DNA of 59,043 nt from a virus (IMGVR_UViG_3300028800_000013:1-59043), one strand, 5' to 3'. Shown: positions 34,577 to 42,900, counted from the stretch's first letter. Made by a program: numbers and translations. The notes: generated by a model not told the origin, from the letters alone.

Positions 34577-35220
34577 ATGGTTAGGGAAAAAGGCGGAAAG
34601 AGCCGCAGCCGTACCTCATTGGGTACGCGCGGGTTTCTACACAGGATCAGAACCTCGATTTGCAACTCGACGCGCTCCGTGCTGCAGGAGTGCTTGAGGA
34701 CAACCTACACGTCGATAAGGCGTCGGGCGCGAAACGGAACCGTCCCGGCCTCAGCCTCGCGCTCAAAGATGGCCGCGAGGGCGACACATTCGTTGTCTGG
34801 AAGCTCGACCGCCTCACGCGCTCGGTTGCCGATCTGTACGAGATCATGGCGTTCCTCGACGCTAAGAAGGTCGGGTTCCGCAGCCTCACAGAAAGCATTG
34901 ATACGACGACGCCGGGAGGCCGTCTCATTCTCGGTGTGCTGGCCGTCATCGCCCAATTCGAGCGCGAACTTACGGCGCAGCGAACGGCGGCAGGGATCAA
35001 GGCCATGTTAGCGCGGGACCGCAAAAAGAAGTGGGGCCGAAAGCCACTTCTCACGCCAGCCAAGATCGAACGGGCGGGCAGGATGCTCAACAGCGGAAAG
35101 AGCGGGCCGGAAGTCGCCAAGCATTTTGGGGTTTCGACGCCGACGATTTATCAGCATTGGAAGTACGCAGGCGAAGGCAAGTTCATTCGCAAGCCCCTTC
35201 CAAAGAAGCCGAAAAAGTAA
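34577..35220 (+). CDS. Serine recombinase (resolvase/invertase), frame-disrupted at N terminus
   Basis: The body is a small serine recombinase: GYARVSTQDQN (serine codon at 34636), FVVWKLDRLTRS, a dimer helix and a C-terminal HTH (SGPEVAKHFGVSTPTIYQHW). The domain's reading frame has no ATG or GTG before it and is closed by a stop at 34582. An ATG at 34577 lies one frame away. A sixth A in the A5 run at 34587-34591 would join them into a product starting MVREKRRKEPQPYLIGYARV. Without that, only a TTG at 34660 opens the frame, which would lose the catalytic serine. It may be a slippage-controlled or inactivated gene. Confidence 0.75.
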
Positions 35221-35231
35221 GGAGCGTGGAA

Positions 35232-35927
35232 TTGAGGCCGGAAACCTTCGATAAATACGATGTTTTGGTCGCCTGCGAATGCAGCGGTATTATCCGCGAC
35301 GCACTGATCGCCGCCGGCGTCCGCGCCTTCTCCTGCGACCTGAAACAGACGCAGCGACCTGGGCCTCACTACCACGGCGACGTGCGCGACGTGCTGTACC
35401 GGCCGCGCGTCGGCCTGATCGCGCATCCGGTCTGCAAGTTCCTGACCAACGCCGGGGCTAAGCACCTATACAAGCGGATCAACGGCAAGTGGGCGAAGGA
35501 ACACGGACCTGACGAGGACCGATGGCGGCATATGCGGGAAGGCGCGGCATTCTTCAAGGAGTTTGACCGCGCCGATCATATTCCGCTCCGGGCAGTCGAA
35601 AACCCGATCATGCACGGCCATGCTACTCGCGAGGTTGGCCGGCGAGCTGACCAGTACGTGCAGCCCTGGATGTTCGGCAGCCCATTCTCTAAGGCGACGG
35701 GCTTCCACCTGACCGGCCTCAAACCGCTCGTCCCTGAGCGTGATAAGTCATGGTACGCGGAGCGCGGCATCAAGATCACGCAAGCCGTGTGGCTGATGGC
35801 ACCAAGCGAGGACCGCGAGGAGCGCCGCAGCGAAACCGATCCTGAGATTGCCCGCGCTATTGCCGAGCAATGGGGTCCAGTCTTTTTGGAATATGCCGCA
35901 CGCCGCTATTCGGAAGCGGCTGAGTAG
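35232..35927 (+). CDS. C5-cytosine methyltransferase-like protein
   Basis: A 231-residue protein, chosen to start at TTG 35232, seven bases after GGAG; a GTG at 35226 is the alternative. The motif VLVACECSGIIRDALIAAG is the SAM-binding start of DNA cytosine methyltransferase-like proteins, and the next blocks are FSCDL and GDVRDVLY. In place of the catalytic PPC it has HPVCKFLTNAG; the cysteine is kept. Many phages carry this short family, and activity is not certain. It is coupled to the recombinase gene upstream. Confidence 0.65.
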   Translation: MRPETFDKYDVLVACECSGIIRDALIAAGVRAFSCDLKQTQRPGPHYHGDVRDVLYRPRVGLIAHPVCKFLTNAGAKHLYKRINGKWAKEHGPDEDRWRHMREGAAFFKEFDRADHIPLRAVENPIMHGHATREVGRRADQYVQPWMFGSPFSKATGFHLTGLKPLVPERDKSWYAERGIKITQAVWLMAPSEDREERRSETDPEIARAIAEQWGPVFLEYAARRYSEAAE

Positions 35928-35944
35928 ACAAAGGAGCGCAGGAA

Positions 35945-36208
35945 ATGCACGTCGGACGCATCCAAAACGCAACGCGAAATCTCGGCGCTCCGCGCGATTG
36001 GGACAAGCAAGCGAACGGGCCATGCGGCGGCTTGCCGATCCGCGACGAGCAGACCACAGCGGGGCACGGCATGACCTCGGCATGGTTCCCGACACCGGAG
36101 GAAATCGAGCGCATCAAGGAAGGCGCTCCGGTTTACATAACCGTTCTCGGCACGGTGCATCCGCCGGTAGCGATGGCTGTCGGGCCGCGCCCTGGATTTG
36201 AGGGTTGA
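35945..36208 (+). CDS. Small conserved protein, paralogue A
   Basis: An 87-residue protein that aligns along its whole length with the product of 40260-40523. Both have RIQNATR/RIPNATR, LGAP.DWDK, CGGLPI/CCGLPI, and VLGTVHPP/VLGTAHPP. The function is unknown; the shared CxGLPI and GTxHPP segments are the most constrained. AAAGGAG precedes the ATG. Confidence 0.65.
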   Translation: MHVGRIQNATRNLGAPRDWDKQANGPCGGLPIRDEQTTAGHGMTSAWFPTPEEIERIKEGAPVYITVLGTVHPPVAMAVGPRPGFEG

Positions 36209-36210
36209 AC

Positions 36211-36540
36211 ATGAGAACGCGAGACAGACTAGCGGCAGAGCTTCGCAAGGTGGCGGCGCTATCGTCCGAACACGCCGACAAGTACGAGGCATTAGCCAAG
36301 CGTGCGGAGACGGGCGAGTTCGATGATTACTCGGACGTTCATGTGTGCGGCCCGACGCAGCTCTACGGCGAACTCACGGCGGCCGGCTTCACCAAGTTCG
36401 CGGCTCGCGTTGCCAATGGCGAGTTCGACGCGACGAAAGAGGAAAGCGACGAGTGGGCGCGCAGCCAATCCGGTCAGGAGGCGGCAAAGAGCCTTCCGCC
36501 AGAAATGCGCAAGTTGTTCGGATTAGACCTGCTTAATTAG
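36211..36540 (+). CDS. Hypothetical protein
   Basis: A 109-residue charged, helical protein starting at ATG 36211; a TTG six bases upstream is in frame. No domain recognised. It belongs to the run of small genes joined by short GGAGC-type leaders. Confidence 0.55.
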   Translation: MRTRDRLAAELRKVAALSSEHADKYEALAKRAETGEFDDYSDVHVCGPTQLYGELTAAGFTKFAARVANGEFDATKEESDEWARSQSGQEAAKSLPPEMRKLFGLDLLN

Positions 36541-36548
36541 GAGCGCCT

Positions 36549-36788
36549 ATGTCGGCCACCGTGATCCTTGGCCCATCCGCTGCCGCAGATGCTGTGGCGC
36601 ATGATGAGCAACTGTTGATCTGGGCCGACGATCTGATCGGCATCCTCTCGATGGAGAATTTTCTGCGCGACGATCTCGACTACGCCGAGGGCGTCGATCT
36701 GCAATGCGTGGTCAAGCGTGAGCTAAAGCGTATCATCGAAAGCGCCTTCGATCATCCCGAGGCGCGCACGATCAAGAGAGTCAGATAA
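36549..36788 (+). CDS. Hypothetical acidic protein
   Basis: A 79-residue acidic protein with TAGGAGCGCCT before its ATG. No domain recognised. Confidence 0.55.
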   Translation: MSATVILGPSAAADAVAHDEQLLIWADDLIGILSMENFLRDDLDYAEGVDLQCVVKRELKRIIESAFDHPEARTIKRVR

Positions 36789-36797
36789 GGAGCGACA

Positions 36798-37139
36798 ATG
36801 GCACAGGGCGACACATTCCATCGCGCGGGCCTTCTCGTGTTCGACCTGCGCGGCGCGGAGACGCCCGACGACGCCGCTATCGAGCGCATGGTTCATCGGC
36901 TGGCGAAGTTTGCAACGCGCCGAGCACAAGCAGAGGATATGCCGTTCCCCGGTCTGATGTGCGCGGTTGTCGAGTTTGCCGCTCGCATCGTCGCGTCTGC
37001 CACTACCTTCAATGAGAAGGGCGAGGAAGCGAACGAGCAGTTGGTCGCCGCGATGGTCAACAATTTCCGCAATCGCATTCGTGGCGCGATGGAAACGCGA
37101 GCGCCCGGCACCGACGCCGATACGGCAAAACCGCAGTAG
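36798..37139 (+). CDS. Hypothetical protein
   Basis: A 113-residue protein, helical, with TAAGGAGCGACA before its ATG. No domain recognised. It precedes the MAWK-type small gene. Confidence 0.55.
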   Translation: MAQGDTFHRAGLLVFDLRGAETPDDAAIERMVHRLAKFATRRAQAEDMPFPGLMCAVVEFAARIVASATTFNEKGEEANEQLVAAMVNNFRNRIRGAMETRAPGTDADTAKPQ

Positions 37140-37157
37140 TAAAAGGAGCCTGGACCG

Positions 37158-37361
37158 ATGGCATGGAAGCCGCAGCGACGGAAATGGGATTGGCGGAAGT
37201 ATCTCACCGCCGAAGAACTCGCCCGTATTGACCGGATGGACGCGGCAGCGGCTAAGATCGAGCTTGCCCGGCGGGAGTTGGAAAAACAATTCGGCCGCGA
37301 GCGACAACTGATTGTGAACCGAGCGATCCAGCGCGCAAAGTACGCGGCGCTAAGTCAGTAA
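37158..37361 (+). CDS. Small basic protein, MAWK paralogue A (intact)
   Basis: A 67-residue basic protein: MAWKPQRRKWDWRKYL, then a charged helix ending in RAKYAALSQ. A second copy at 43659-43878 shares the start and the end but is broken by an insertion. Function unknown; the Trp-rich basic N terminus could bind nucleic acid or membrane. Confidence 0.6.
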   Translation: MAWKPQRRKWDWRKYLTAEELARIDRMDAAAAKIELARRELEKQFGRERQLIVNRAIQRAKYAALSQ

Positions 37362-37371
37362 AGGAGGAGCT

Positions 37372-37758
37372 GTGGGGCGCATCGTCGAGATCGAGTGTAT
37401 TGGCGACGATGTCGTTCAGATGTCGCGTATGTACGGCACGATCGCCGAAGACTGCGGTCGCTCAGACATCAAGGACTTCTTGGACCTTGGGAAACTATTT
37501 AGACCGTGGATTGCCAAGATTTGCGGTGAAGACGAAAAGTTCGGGTTCAAGCGCGACTTCGTGAAGTGCATTAAGGATTATAGCCGGTCGAATAGCGTCG
37601 GGTCGCGCGGCGTGTATGCCGTCTATGATCTAGAACCGGGGATTTACGATTCTTACGGACATAGGTGCGGGCGACGATATTTCCGCGTCACTGGCAACCT
37701 CAATATCGAGTACATAACGAAGAGCGAAGTACTGGCATGCTTGCGAAAAACGGCATAG
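37372..37758 (+). CDS. Hypothetical protein upstream of IbrA-like gene
   Basis: A 128-residue protein starting at GTG just after a strong AAGGAGGAG. It has several cysteines, and the 3' end overlaps the IbrA-like start by 22 bases, so the two are translationally coupled. No domain recognised. Confidence 0.55.
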   Translation: MGRIVEIECIGDDVVQMSRMYGTIAEDCGRSDIKDFLDLGKLFRPWIAKICGEDEKFGFKRDFVKCIKDYSRSNSVGSRGVYAVYDLEPGIYDSYGHRCGRRYFRVTGNLNIEYITKSEVLACLRKTA

Positions 37759-38945
37759 GGAAGAACGTTCTAGATGCAGCGCGCGAACGCATCGCGTTCG
37801 TGTTTGATCGCTTTACACGCGTCTACGTTTCCTTTTCTGGCGGCAAAGATTCCACCGTTCTGCTCAACTTGACGCTCGACGAGGCGCGCTCTCGATCGAG
37901 AAAGATCGGCGTGCTGTTCGTCGACCTTGAGGCGCAGTACAGATCGACAATTGATTTCATATTGAATACGCTCAATGACAACGCCGATGTGATCGAGCCA
38001 TTTTGGTGTTCGCTTCCGCTCAATCTAAGAAATGCAGTGTCGCAATTCGAGCCGCAATGGTGCTGCTGGGATCCTCGACGGAAGGATGACTGGGTCCGCA
38101 CTCCGCCAGATGGGGCGATTACGGACGAGGATTACTTCCCGTTCTTTCGACGGCAAATGGAGTTCGAGGAGTTCGTCCCGGCCTTCGGCGAATGGTATGC
38201 GCGCGGGGTGTCGACATGCTGCCTGGTCGGCATTCGTTGCGATGAATCGATCAATAGATTTCGGTCCATCGTCTCCGAGAAGAAGGCCAGACTTGACGGT
38301 CTAGGTTGGACAACCAGGAAGTCTCCGGCGATCTACAACGCCTACCCGATCTACGACTGGAAGACATCAGACATCTGGAAGTACCACGCCGACACCGGGC
38401 GACCCTACAACGGCGTGTATGACCTGATGCACAAGGCGGGGCTGACGCCGGCGCAGATGCGAATCTGTCAGCCGTATGGCGATGATCAGCGCAAGGGGCT
38501 CTGGCTTTACCATGTGCTTGAGCCGGAGACGTGGGCGCGCGTCGTCGCCCGCGTGAATGGAGCAAACCAAGGCGCGCTATATGCTCTAGAGTCCGGCAAC
38601 ATCCTCGGGCGCATCAAGATCAGCAAGCCGGCTGGTCATACATGGCAAAGCTACGTAGATTTTCTTTTGGCGAGCATGCCACCACAGCACGCCGAGCACT
38701 ACAAGGATAAGATCGCTGTCTTCCTGAAATGGTATGAGCAGCGTGGCTACGCGCACGGGATTCCCGACGAGGTTGACCCGAAGCTGGAGGCATTACGGAA
38801 GGTACCGTCTTGGCGTCGGGTCGCCAAGACAATCCTCAAGAACGACTACTGGTGCAAGACGCTGAGCTTCAACCAGCACAAATCCGAAGCATATGAACGG
38901 TACGTCAAAGTAATCAGGAACAGGAGACGCAGATGGGGTCTTTGA
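37737..38945 (+). CDS. IbrA-like PAPS reductase-fold protein (DUF3440)
   Basis: A 402-residue protein. The PP-loop SFSGGKDST (32-40) is the ATP-pyrophosphatase signature of PAPS reductase and DndC-like enzymes. The long middle with FWCSLPLNLRN, WCCWDP and the C-terminal region match the DUF3440/IbrA type. Family proteins may activate sulfate or adenylate a substrate. E. coli IbrA and IbrB act together as regulators of immunoglobulin-binding genes, mechanism unknown. The ATG at 37737 overlaps the gene before, and the IbrB-like gene overlaps the end by 13 bases. In phages the pair could serve modification or defence; that is inference. Confidence 0.8.
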   Translation: MLAKNGIGKNVLDAARERIAFVFDRFTRVYVSFSGGKDSTVLLNLTLDEARSRSRKIGVLFVDLEAQYRSTIDFILNTLNDNADVIEPFWCSLPLNLRNAVSQFEPQWCCWDPRRKDDWVRTPPDGAITDEDYFPFFRRQMEFEEFVPAFGEWYARGVSTCCLVGIRCDESINRFRSIVSEKKARLDGLGWTTRKSPAIYNAYPIYDWKTSDIWKYHADTGRPYNGVYDLMHKAGLTPAQMRICQPYGDDQRKGLWLYHVLEPETWARVVARVNGANQGALYALESGNILGRIKISKPAGHTWQSYVDFLLASMPPQHAEHYKDKIAVFLKWYEQRGYAHGIPDEVDPKLEALRKVPSWRRVAKTILKNDYWCKTLSFNQHKSEAYERYVKVIRNRRRRWGL

Positions 38946-39562
38946 TCGACGACGCGAGGGCTCTGTTCGGTCGTCTCAATGACATGCCGCTAGCGGATCG
39001 CATCGCGGCTATCAATGATATTAAGATCGCTCTCTCTGCGCACAGCCCCTTTAGCGGTGAGCCGGTTGATTGCGTTATCTGGGTTCCGGCCGCATCCGTG
39101 GAGGGAAATGACTACAACCCAAACTCAGTCGCGGCGCCGGAAATGACGCTGCTTGAGTTATCAATTCTGGAAGACGGATACACGCAGCCGATCGTGACGC
39201 ATGACGCTGGAGTGGTGCGTGAAGTCGTCGATGGATTCCACCGCAATCGCATCGGCAAGGAATCCATCGAAGTACGTAAGCGCATCCACGGGTATCTGCC
39301 GGTCGTTACAATAAAGGCCGAGTGCTCGGATAAGCCGGCGCGCATGGCATCGACGATCCGGCACAATCGGGCCAGAGGCAAGCACAGCATCGACGGCATG
39401 TCCGATATTGTCGCGTATCTTGCGAAAAAGGGTTGGGATAAGGAGAAAATCGGCAAGGAGCTCGGGATGGAGCACGACGAGGTGCTGCGACTTAAGCAGA
39501 TCACCGGGCTCGCCGAACTATTCGCCGATCATGAATTTTCAGAGGCTTGGGACGTCGCATAA
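38933..39562 (+). CDS. IbrB-like ParB/sulfiredoxin-fold protein
   Basis: A 209-residue protein with the ParB/Srx-fold motif VVDGFHRNRIG (residues 97-107), typical of ParB, sulfiredoxin and IbrB proteins, which bind nucleotides through this loop. A helical C-terminal region resembles the ParB DNA-binding part. AGGAG precedes the ATG. The overlap with the IbrA-like gene and the known co-occurrence of the two families identify the pair. Domain assignment is firm; biochemical role is not known. Confidence 0.75.
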   Translation: MGSLIDDARALFGRLNDMPLADRIAAINDIKIALSAHSPFSGEPVDCVIWVPAASVEGNDYNPNSVAAPEMTLLELSILEDGYTQPIVTHDAGVVREVVDGFHRNRIGKESIEVRKRIHGYLPVVTIKAECSDKPARMASTIRHNRARGKHSIDGMSDIVAYLAKKGWDKEKIGKELGMEHDEVLRLKQITGLAELFADHEFSEAWDVA

Positions 39563-39589
39563 AACGCAATAAAATTGCGCTAGGGCCAG

Positions 39590-39618
39590 TTGACATATAG
39601 GGCCATATGCCCTATATA
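39590..39618 (+). promoter_or_regulatory. Consensus sigma-70 promoter with embedded operator
   Basis: TTGACA (39590-39595), a 17-base spacer and TATATA (39613-39618) form a near-consensus promoter reading into the gene at 39665. A perfect dyad, ATATAGGGC (39595-39603) and GCCCTATAT (39609-39617) around CATAT, lies between and overlaps both boxes, so a bound repressor would block polymerase. CGCAAT-AAA-ATTGCG at 39565-39579 just upstream may terminate the preceding operon. Confidence 0.7.
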
Positions 39619-39664
39619 GGGGCAATCAGCAAGGGCAATTCTGCCCGGCAGATGGAGATCAAAG

Positions 39665-40036
39665 ATGATCCAAATCGACATTCCTCACCTGATTAAGGCC
39701 ATTGAGATTAAGGACCAATCCATTGCCGACGCTTCTAAACACGCGCTGGCGCTGGAAGCGTTTGGGCACCATTATCTCGCTCAGCGCATCGAGCACACGG
39801 CGGCACTGATCGATTCGGCGCGGGCCGAGCTCGCTGCGGCGCAGGCGGCAATGCCCGCTATCGATGGCATCGTGGCCATGTTCGAGCAGCCGGCCTCTCC
39901 TGAGTTGGCGGAGGCCCTGGCTCGCCGAGAGGATTACGACCAGCGTTGGAGTGAGCTGCGGACCGAGGCCAACGCCATCTTTGAGACACTTTGGAATCAG
40001 TATTGGCAGGACGTACGGGGTGAGCCGGAGCAATGA
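39665..40036 (+). CDS. Hypothetical helical protein
   Basis: A 123-residue alpha-helical protein, first gene after the 39590 promoter, overlapping the following HTH gene by 4 bases. No domain recognised. Confidence 0.6.
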   Translation: MIQIDIPHLIKAIEIKDQSIADASKHALALEAFGHHYLAQRIEHTAALIDSARAELAAAQAAMPAIDGIVAMFEQPASPELAEALARREDYDQRWSELRTEANAIFETLWNQYWQDVRGEPEQ

Positions 40037-40251
40037 CATCCTCTCAATTCCGCGCGGCTATAGACCGCCTCGGGCTATCCCAGACTGGGACGGCAAGGCT
40101 TGTTGGTGCGGACGGACGGACGGCTAGGCGCTGGGCGCTAGGAGAGCGATCAGTGCCGGAGCCAGTCGCGATTATCCTGCGATTGATGCTCGCCGGGAAA
40201 GTCACGGTCGATGATGTTGTGCAAACAAATCCGAAGCAATTATCGGAATAG
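40033..40251 (+). CDS. Small HTH regulator
   Basis: A 72-residue protein with one helix-turn-helix (LSQTGTARLVGADGRTARRW, about 14-33). Small Cro-like or antitoxin-type regulators have this form. It could act on the dyad at 39595-39617 upstream of its own operon; this is inferred from proximity. Confidence 0.65.
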   Translation: MTSSQFRAAIDRLGLSQTGTARLVGADGRTARRWALGERSVPEPVAIILRLMLAGKVTVDDVVQTNPKQLSE

Positions 40252-40259
40252 GAGCGAAA

Positions 40260-40523
40260 ATGCTTGTGGCACGCATCCCCAACGCAACGCGAGTGCTCGG
40301 CGCCCCAAGCGATTGGGACAAGTCGAAGCAGGGCGCGTGCTGCGGCCTGCCGATACAGGACATGGATACGAGCGCCGGTCCCGGCATGATGAGCCTATGG
40401 GAACCGACGCCGGATGAACTAGCGCGGCTGAATGCCGGGGCCAAGGTATCCCTCATCGTGCTCGGCACGGCTCACCCGCCTGTGTCCCTATCGGTCGGGA
40501 TGCCTCCGAAGGAGGGCGAGTGA
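40260..40523 (+). CDS. Small conserved protein, paralogue B
   Basis: An 87-residue paralogue of the product of 35945-36208 (see there for the shared blocks), with TAGGAGCG before its ATG. The two copies start two comparable blocks of small genes in this operon. Confidence 0.65.
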   Translation: MLVARIPNATRVLGAPSDWDKSKQGACCGLPIQDMDTSAGPGMMSLWEPTPDELARLNAGAKVSLIVLGTAHPPVSLSVGMPPKEGE

Positions 40524-40879
40524 TGGGCCTCCGCGGCATCGAAGTCAGTTTCTCCCAGCCAGTCGAGTTGACTGACGAGGAGGAGCGGCAGCTTGTCGAA
40601 CTGATGGGCAAAGTCTGCGAACGGTACGAGCGCGATCACCCTGATCGGGTGATGTGGCCTGCGGGCATCGGCTTTAAGCCGACCTACATTCCAATGACCC
40701 GCGAGGAAGAGGAAGCCGGGCGGCACATGGAGTTCGATGAAGGCATATTCTCCATCGAATGCTTTGAGCGCGAGAATTATGATTTCCCCTGTACCAAATG
40801 CGGCAAACCGCAAGGCGATCACAAGCACTGCATCGTTGATCCGCCCGCTGGCAATTGCGAGTTTTCCGCAACACAATGA
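40523..40879 (+). CDS. Hypothetical protein with CXXC
   Basis: A 118-residue acidic protein; GGAGGG is six bases before the ATG. A GTG three bases upstream is also in frame. CTKCGK near the C terminus, with two later cysteines and a histidine, may bind zinc. Confidence 0.55.
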   Translation: MGLRGIEVSFSQPVELTDEEERQLVELMGKVCERYERDHPDRVMWPAGIGFKPTYIPMTREEEEAGRHMEFDEGIFSIECFERENYDFPCTKCGKPQGDHKHCIVDPPAGNCEFSATQ

Positions 40880-40900
40880 GTCAATAAAGGAGGCCGTCGC

Positions 40901-41107
40901 ATGGCCGCGCCGACACAACACCTGTTCGGGCTTCGCGTCACGACGCACGCACTTGCCATCGATGACAAGTGGGTATTGATGCACAAGGGTAAGGTTGTCG
41001 CGGTCGTGGACGCTGGCGCCCCAATCGAGGATGCGGTTTGCGATGAAGTTATAGTGCCGCAGGCCGACTTTGATCGTATTGCCGCCAGAATACCGACCGC
41101 AAAATAA
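40901..41107 (+). CDS. Hypothetical small protein
   Basis: A 68-residue protein with the leader AAAGGAGGCC. No domain recognised. Confidence 0.5.
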   Translation: MAAPTQHLFGLRVTTHALAIDDKWVLMHKGKVVAVVDAGAPIEDAVCDEVIVPQADFDRIAARIPTAK

Positions 41108-41119
41108 AGGAGGCCACGC

Positions 41120-41389
41120 GTGGCACAGGTTCGAGAGATCGAGACGGCGGTAAATCTGCTCGCGATTGTCGAGACGGCGGATATTCCCGATGCCATGCCC
41201 AGCGGCACCTTTGAGACGCGCGAGTTTCAATGCCGCGACGGATGGAAAGTGAAAATCTTCTATGACGACGGCGACCTCGATTATATCGAGAGCATCATCC
41301 GGCCTGACGGGACCGTTATCGACTTTTGGAGTTGGCCGGAAGGAACGACGGGGCGTTCCGATCTGATTTACTGGTCGGGAAAAAGATAG
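41120..41389 (+). CDS. Hypothetical protein; 3' end duplicated downstream
   Basis: An 89-residue GTG-started protein. Its last 30 or so codons, plus the stop and the AGGAGG leader that follows, are copied exactly at 41522-41617. No domain recognised. Confidence 0.55.
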   Translation: MAQVREIETAVNLLAIVETADIPDAMPSGTFETREFQCRDGWKVKIFYDDGDLDYIESIIRPDGTVIDFWSWPEGTTGRSDLIYWSGKR

Positions 41390-41393
41390 GAGG
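41298..41393 (+). repeat. 96-bp direct repeat, copy 1
   Basis: Identical to 41522-41617. It comprises the C-terminal coding part of the gene at 41120, its TAG stop and the AGGAGG ribosome binding site for the next gene. Confidence 0.95.
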
Positions 41394-41399
41394 GCGGCT

Positions 41400-41513
41400 G
41401 TGGTCGATTGGCTTTTCAGGGACGGCCGCAAGTCGATCGCTCGATGCATAGCGTTGGCGTGTGCGTTTGCTCCAACAATAGGGATCGCGTTGCTGTGGCT
41501 CAATCGTCCATAG
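41400..41513 (+). CDS. 37-residue membrane peptide between the direct repeats
   Basis: A GTG-started ORF five bases after GGAGGG. The N terminus is polar and basic (WLFRDGRKSIAR) and the rest is one hydrophobic helix (CIALACAFAPTIGIALLWL). It lies wholly between two exact 96-bp repeats, so it may be a cassette gained by recombination at ribosome-site sequences. Confidence 0.5.
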   Translation: MVDWLFRDGRKSIARCIALACAFAPTIGIALLWLNRP

Positions 41514-41521
41514 ACCGCCGC

Positions 41522-41617
41522 TCCGGCCTGACGGGACCGTTATCGACTTTTGGAGTTGGCCGGAAGGAACGACGGGGCGTTCCGATCTGATTTACTGGTC
41601 GGGAAAAAGATAGGAGG
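41522..41617 (+). repeat. 96-bp direct repeat, copy 2
   Basis: An exact copy of 41298-41393. Here the coding part is a gene remnant without a start, while the AGGAGG at its end serves the GTG-started gene at 41624. Confidence 0.95.
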
Positions 41618-41623
41618 CAGAGC

Positions 41624-41914
41624 GTGGGTGCCGTGGTGCATTTTATGTCCGACCGGATGGAAGCAGCGGCCTGTGGCGCACAGGTCTTTCTCTGCTCGGA
41701 CTACACGGACGATGCGCGTCATGTCGATTGCAAGCGGTGCCGCCGCACTGCGGCATTCAAAGGCTTCGACCCAACTCGCTACGACGTGGACATATGGAAC
41801 CACGAAGGCGACGTGATCCGCTGGTTCCGGCGAGTGACCTCCGATGAAGTCGATGACATTCGCCGTGAGTACGAAGACAACCCGACCGTCACGGTAGCGG
41901 TCGAAGAGAGTTAG
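41624..41914 (+). CDS. Hypothetical cysteine-containing protein
   Basis: A 96-residue GTG-started protein that uses the AGGAGG at the end of the second 96-bp repeat. Cysteines (FLCSD, VDCKRC) with a histidine suggest a small metal site. No family recognised. Confidence 0.55.
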   Translation: MGAVVHFMSDRMEAAACGAQVFLCSDYTDDARHVDCKRCRRTAAFKGFDPTRYDVDIWNHEGDVIRWFRRVTSDEVDDIRREYEDNPTVTVAVEES

Positions 41915-41925
41915 GAGGGCCGAGC

Positions 41926-42900
41926 GTGTCGCTCGCCTACGACGCAATTCTCGCTGCTACTGGCGGCAAAACAGGCAAGATCGACGTGGCGTGCCCGGAA
42001 TGCGGGCCAATCGCTAAGGCATCATCCAATCGCGTCCGCAAGGTTCTGCGGGTGTGGGACGATGGCGAGTTTGCGACTTACAACTGCGCCCGCTGCGGCA
42101 TCAAGGGGTGGGCCAAAGCTGACGGACCTACGAAGGCCCGACGCGAGGAACGCCCGCGCATCGAATCTGAACCGACGAGGGACACCAAGGCGGTCGCCGC
42201 ATTTCTATGGCACAGTGCTCAACCCATCGTCGGCTCTCTGGCGGAGATATATCTGCGATCACGGTCATGTTTCGTTGAAAGCGGCAACCTACGCTTCCTG
42301 CCTGCTCGCAACGAACATCCACCTGCGATGATCGCGCGATTTGGTGACGGCCCGCTGACGGGGGTTCATATCACGCGACTCCGAGCAGACGGCAAAGGCA
42401 AGGCAGGGGGCGACAAAGACAAAATAATGCTCGGTGAGTCGATGGGACAACCGATCATCGTTTACGACAATCCAGAGCGCACGGAGTTGATCGTTGCAGA
42501 GGGTATTGAGGATACGGCCACCCTCGCCAAGGTAACCGGATGGACTGCTTGGGCGGCGGGCGCTGCCGTGCGGCTCGCTGCGGTTATAGGCACAGCCAGT
42601 AGCTTTGAACGGGTATTCCTCGCCATAGACCACGATAACGCTGGCTTGCGCGCATTGGCGCGAGCACGAATGGTTCGGCCAGATGTTGTCCCGGTCGATT
42701 TTGCAAAGATGCTGGGATTGAAGGGCCGCCTCGACGCGAACAAGGTTATGTTGGAGCGCGGCGCGGACGCCGTACTAGCGGGGATTGAGTGGTCGGACGC
42801 GCAGGCGCGCCTTCGCTCCGGTGAGATCGGGACCGAAGCGATGGCGCGCATTGCCGGGCGAGCGAATGACGTGTTTACCAGAATGGCCTTAGAGCATTAG
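41926..42900 (+). CDS. Toprim-domain primase-like protein
   Basis: A 324-residue GTG-started protein. The N-terminal zinc ribbon has CPEC (C23, C26) and CARC (C54, C57). The Toprim domain has the glutamate of IVAEGIED (E192) and the acidic pair of AIDHDNAG (D235, D237), the metal-binding residues of DnaG-type catalysis. No helicase domain follows. Phage proteins of this form make RNA primers, usually with a separate helicase, which is not seen in this window. Confidence 0.8.
   Translation: MSLAYDAILAATGGKTGKIDVACPECGPIAKASSNRVRKVLRVWDDGEFATYNCARCGIKGWAKADGPTKARREERPRIESEPTRDTKAVAAFLWHSAQPIVGSLAEIYLRSRSCFVESGNLRFLPARNEHPPAMIARFGDGPLTGVHITRLRADGKGKAGGDKDKIMLGESMGQPIIVYDNPERTELIVAEGIEDTATLAKVTGWTAWAAGAAVRLAAVIGTASSFERVFLAIDHDNAGLRALARARMVRPDVVPVDFAKMLGLKGRLDANKVMLERGADAVLAGIEWSDAQARLRSGEIGTEAMARIAGRANDVFTRMALEH

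Noticed and set aside
41298-41617. Possible CRISPR array
   Set aside because: Only two repeat copies, 96 bases long and containing coding sequence. There are no short regular spacers and no cas genes.
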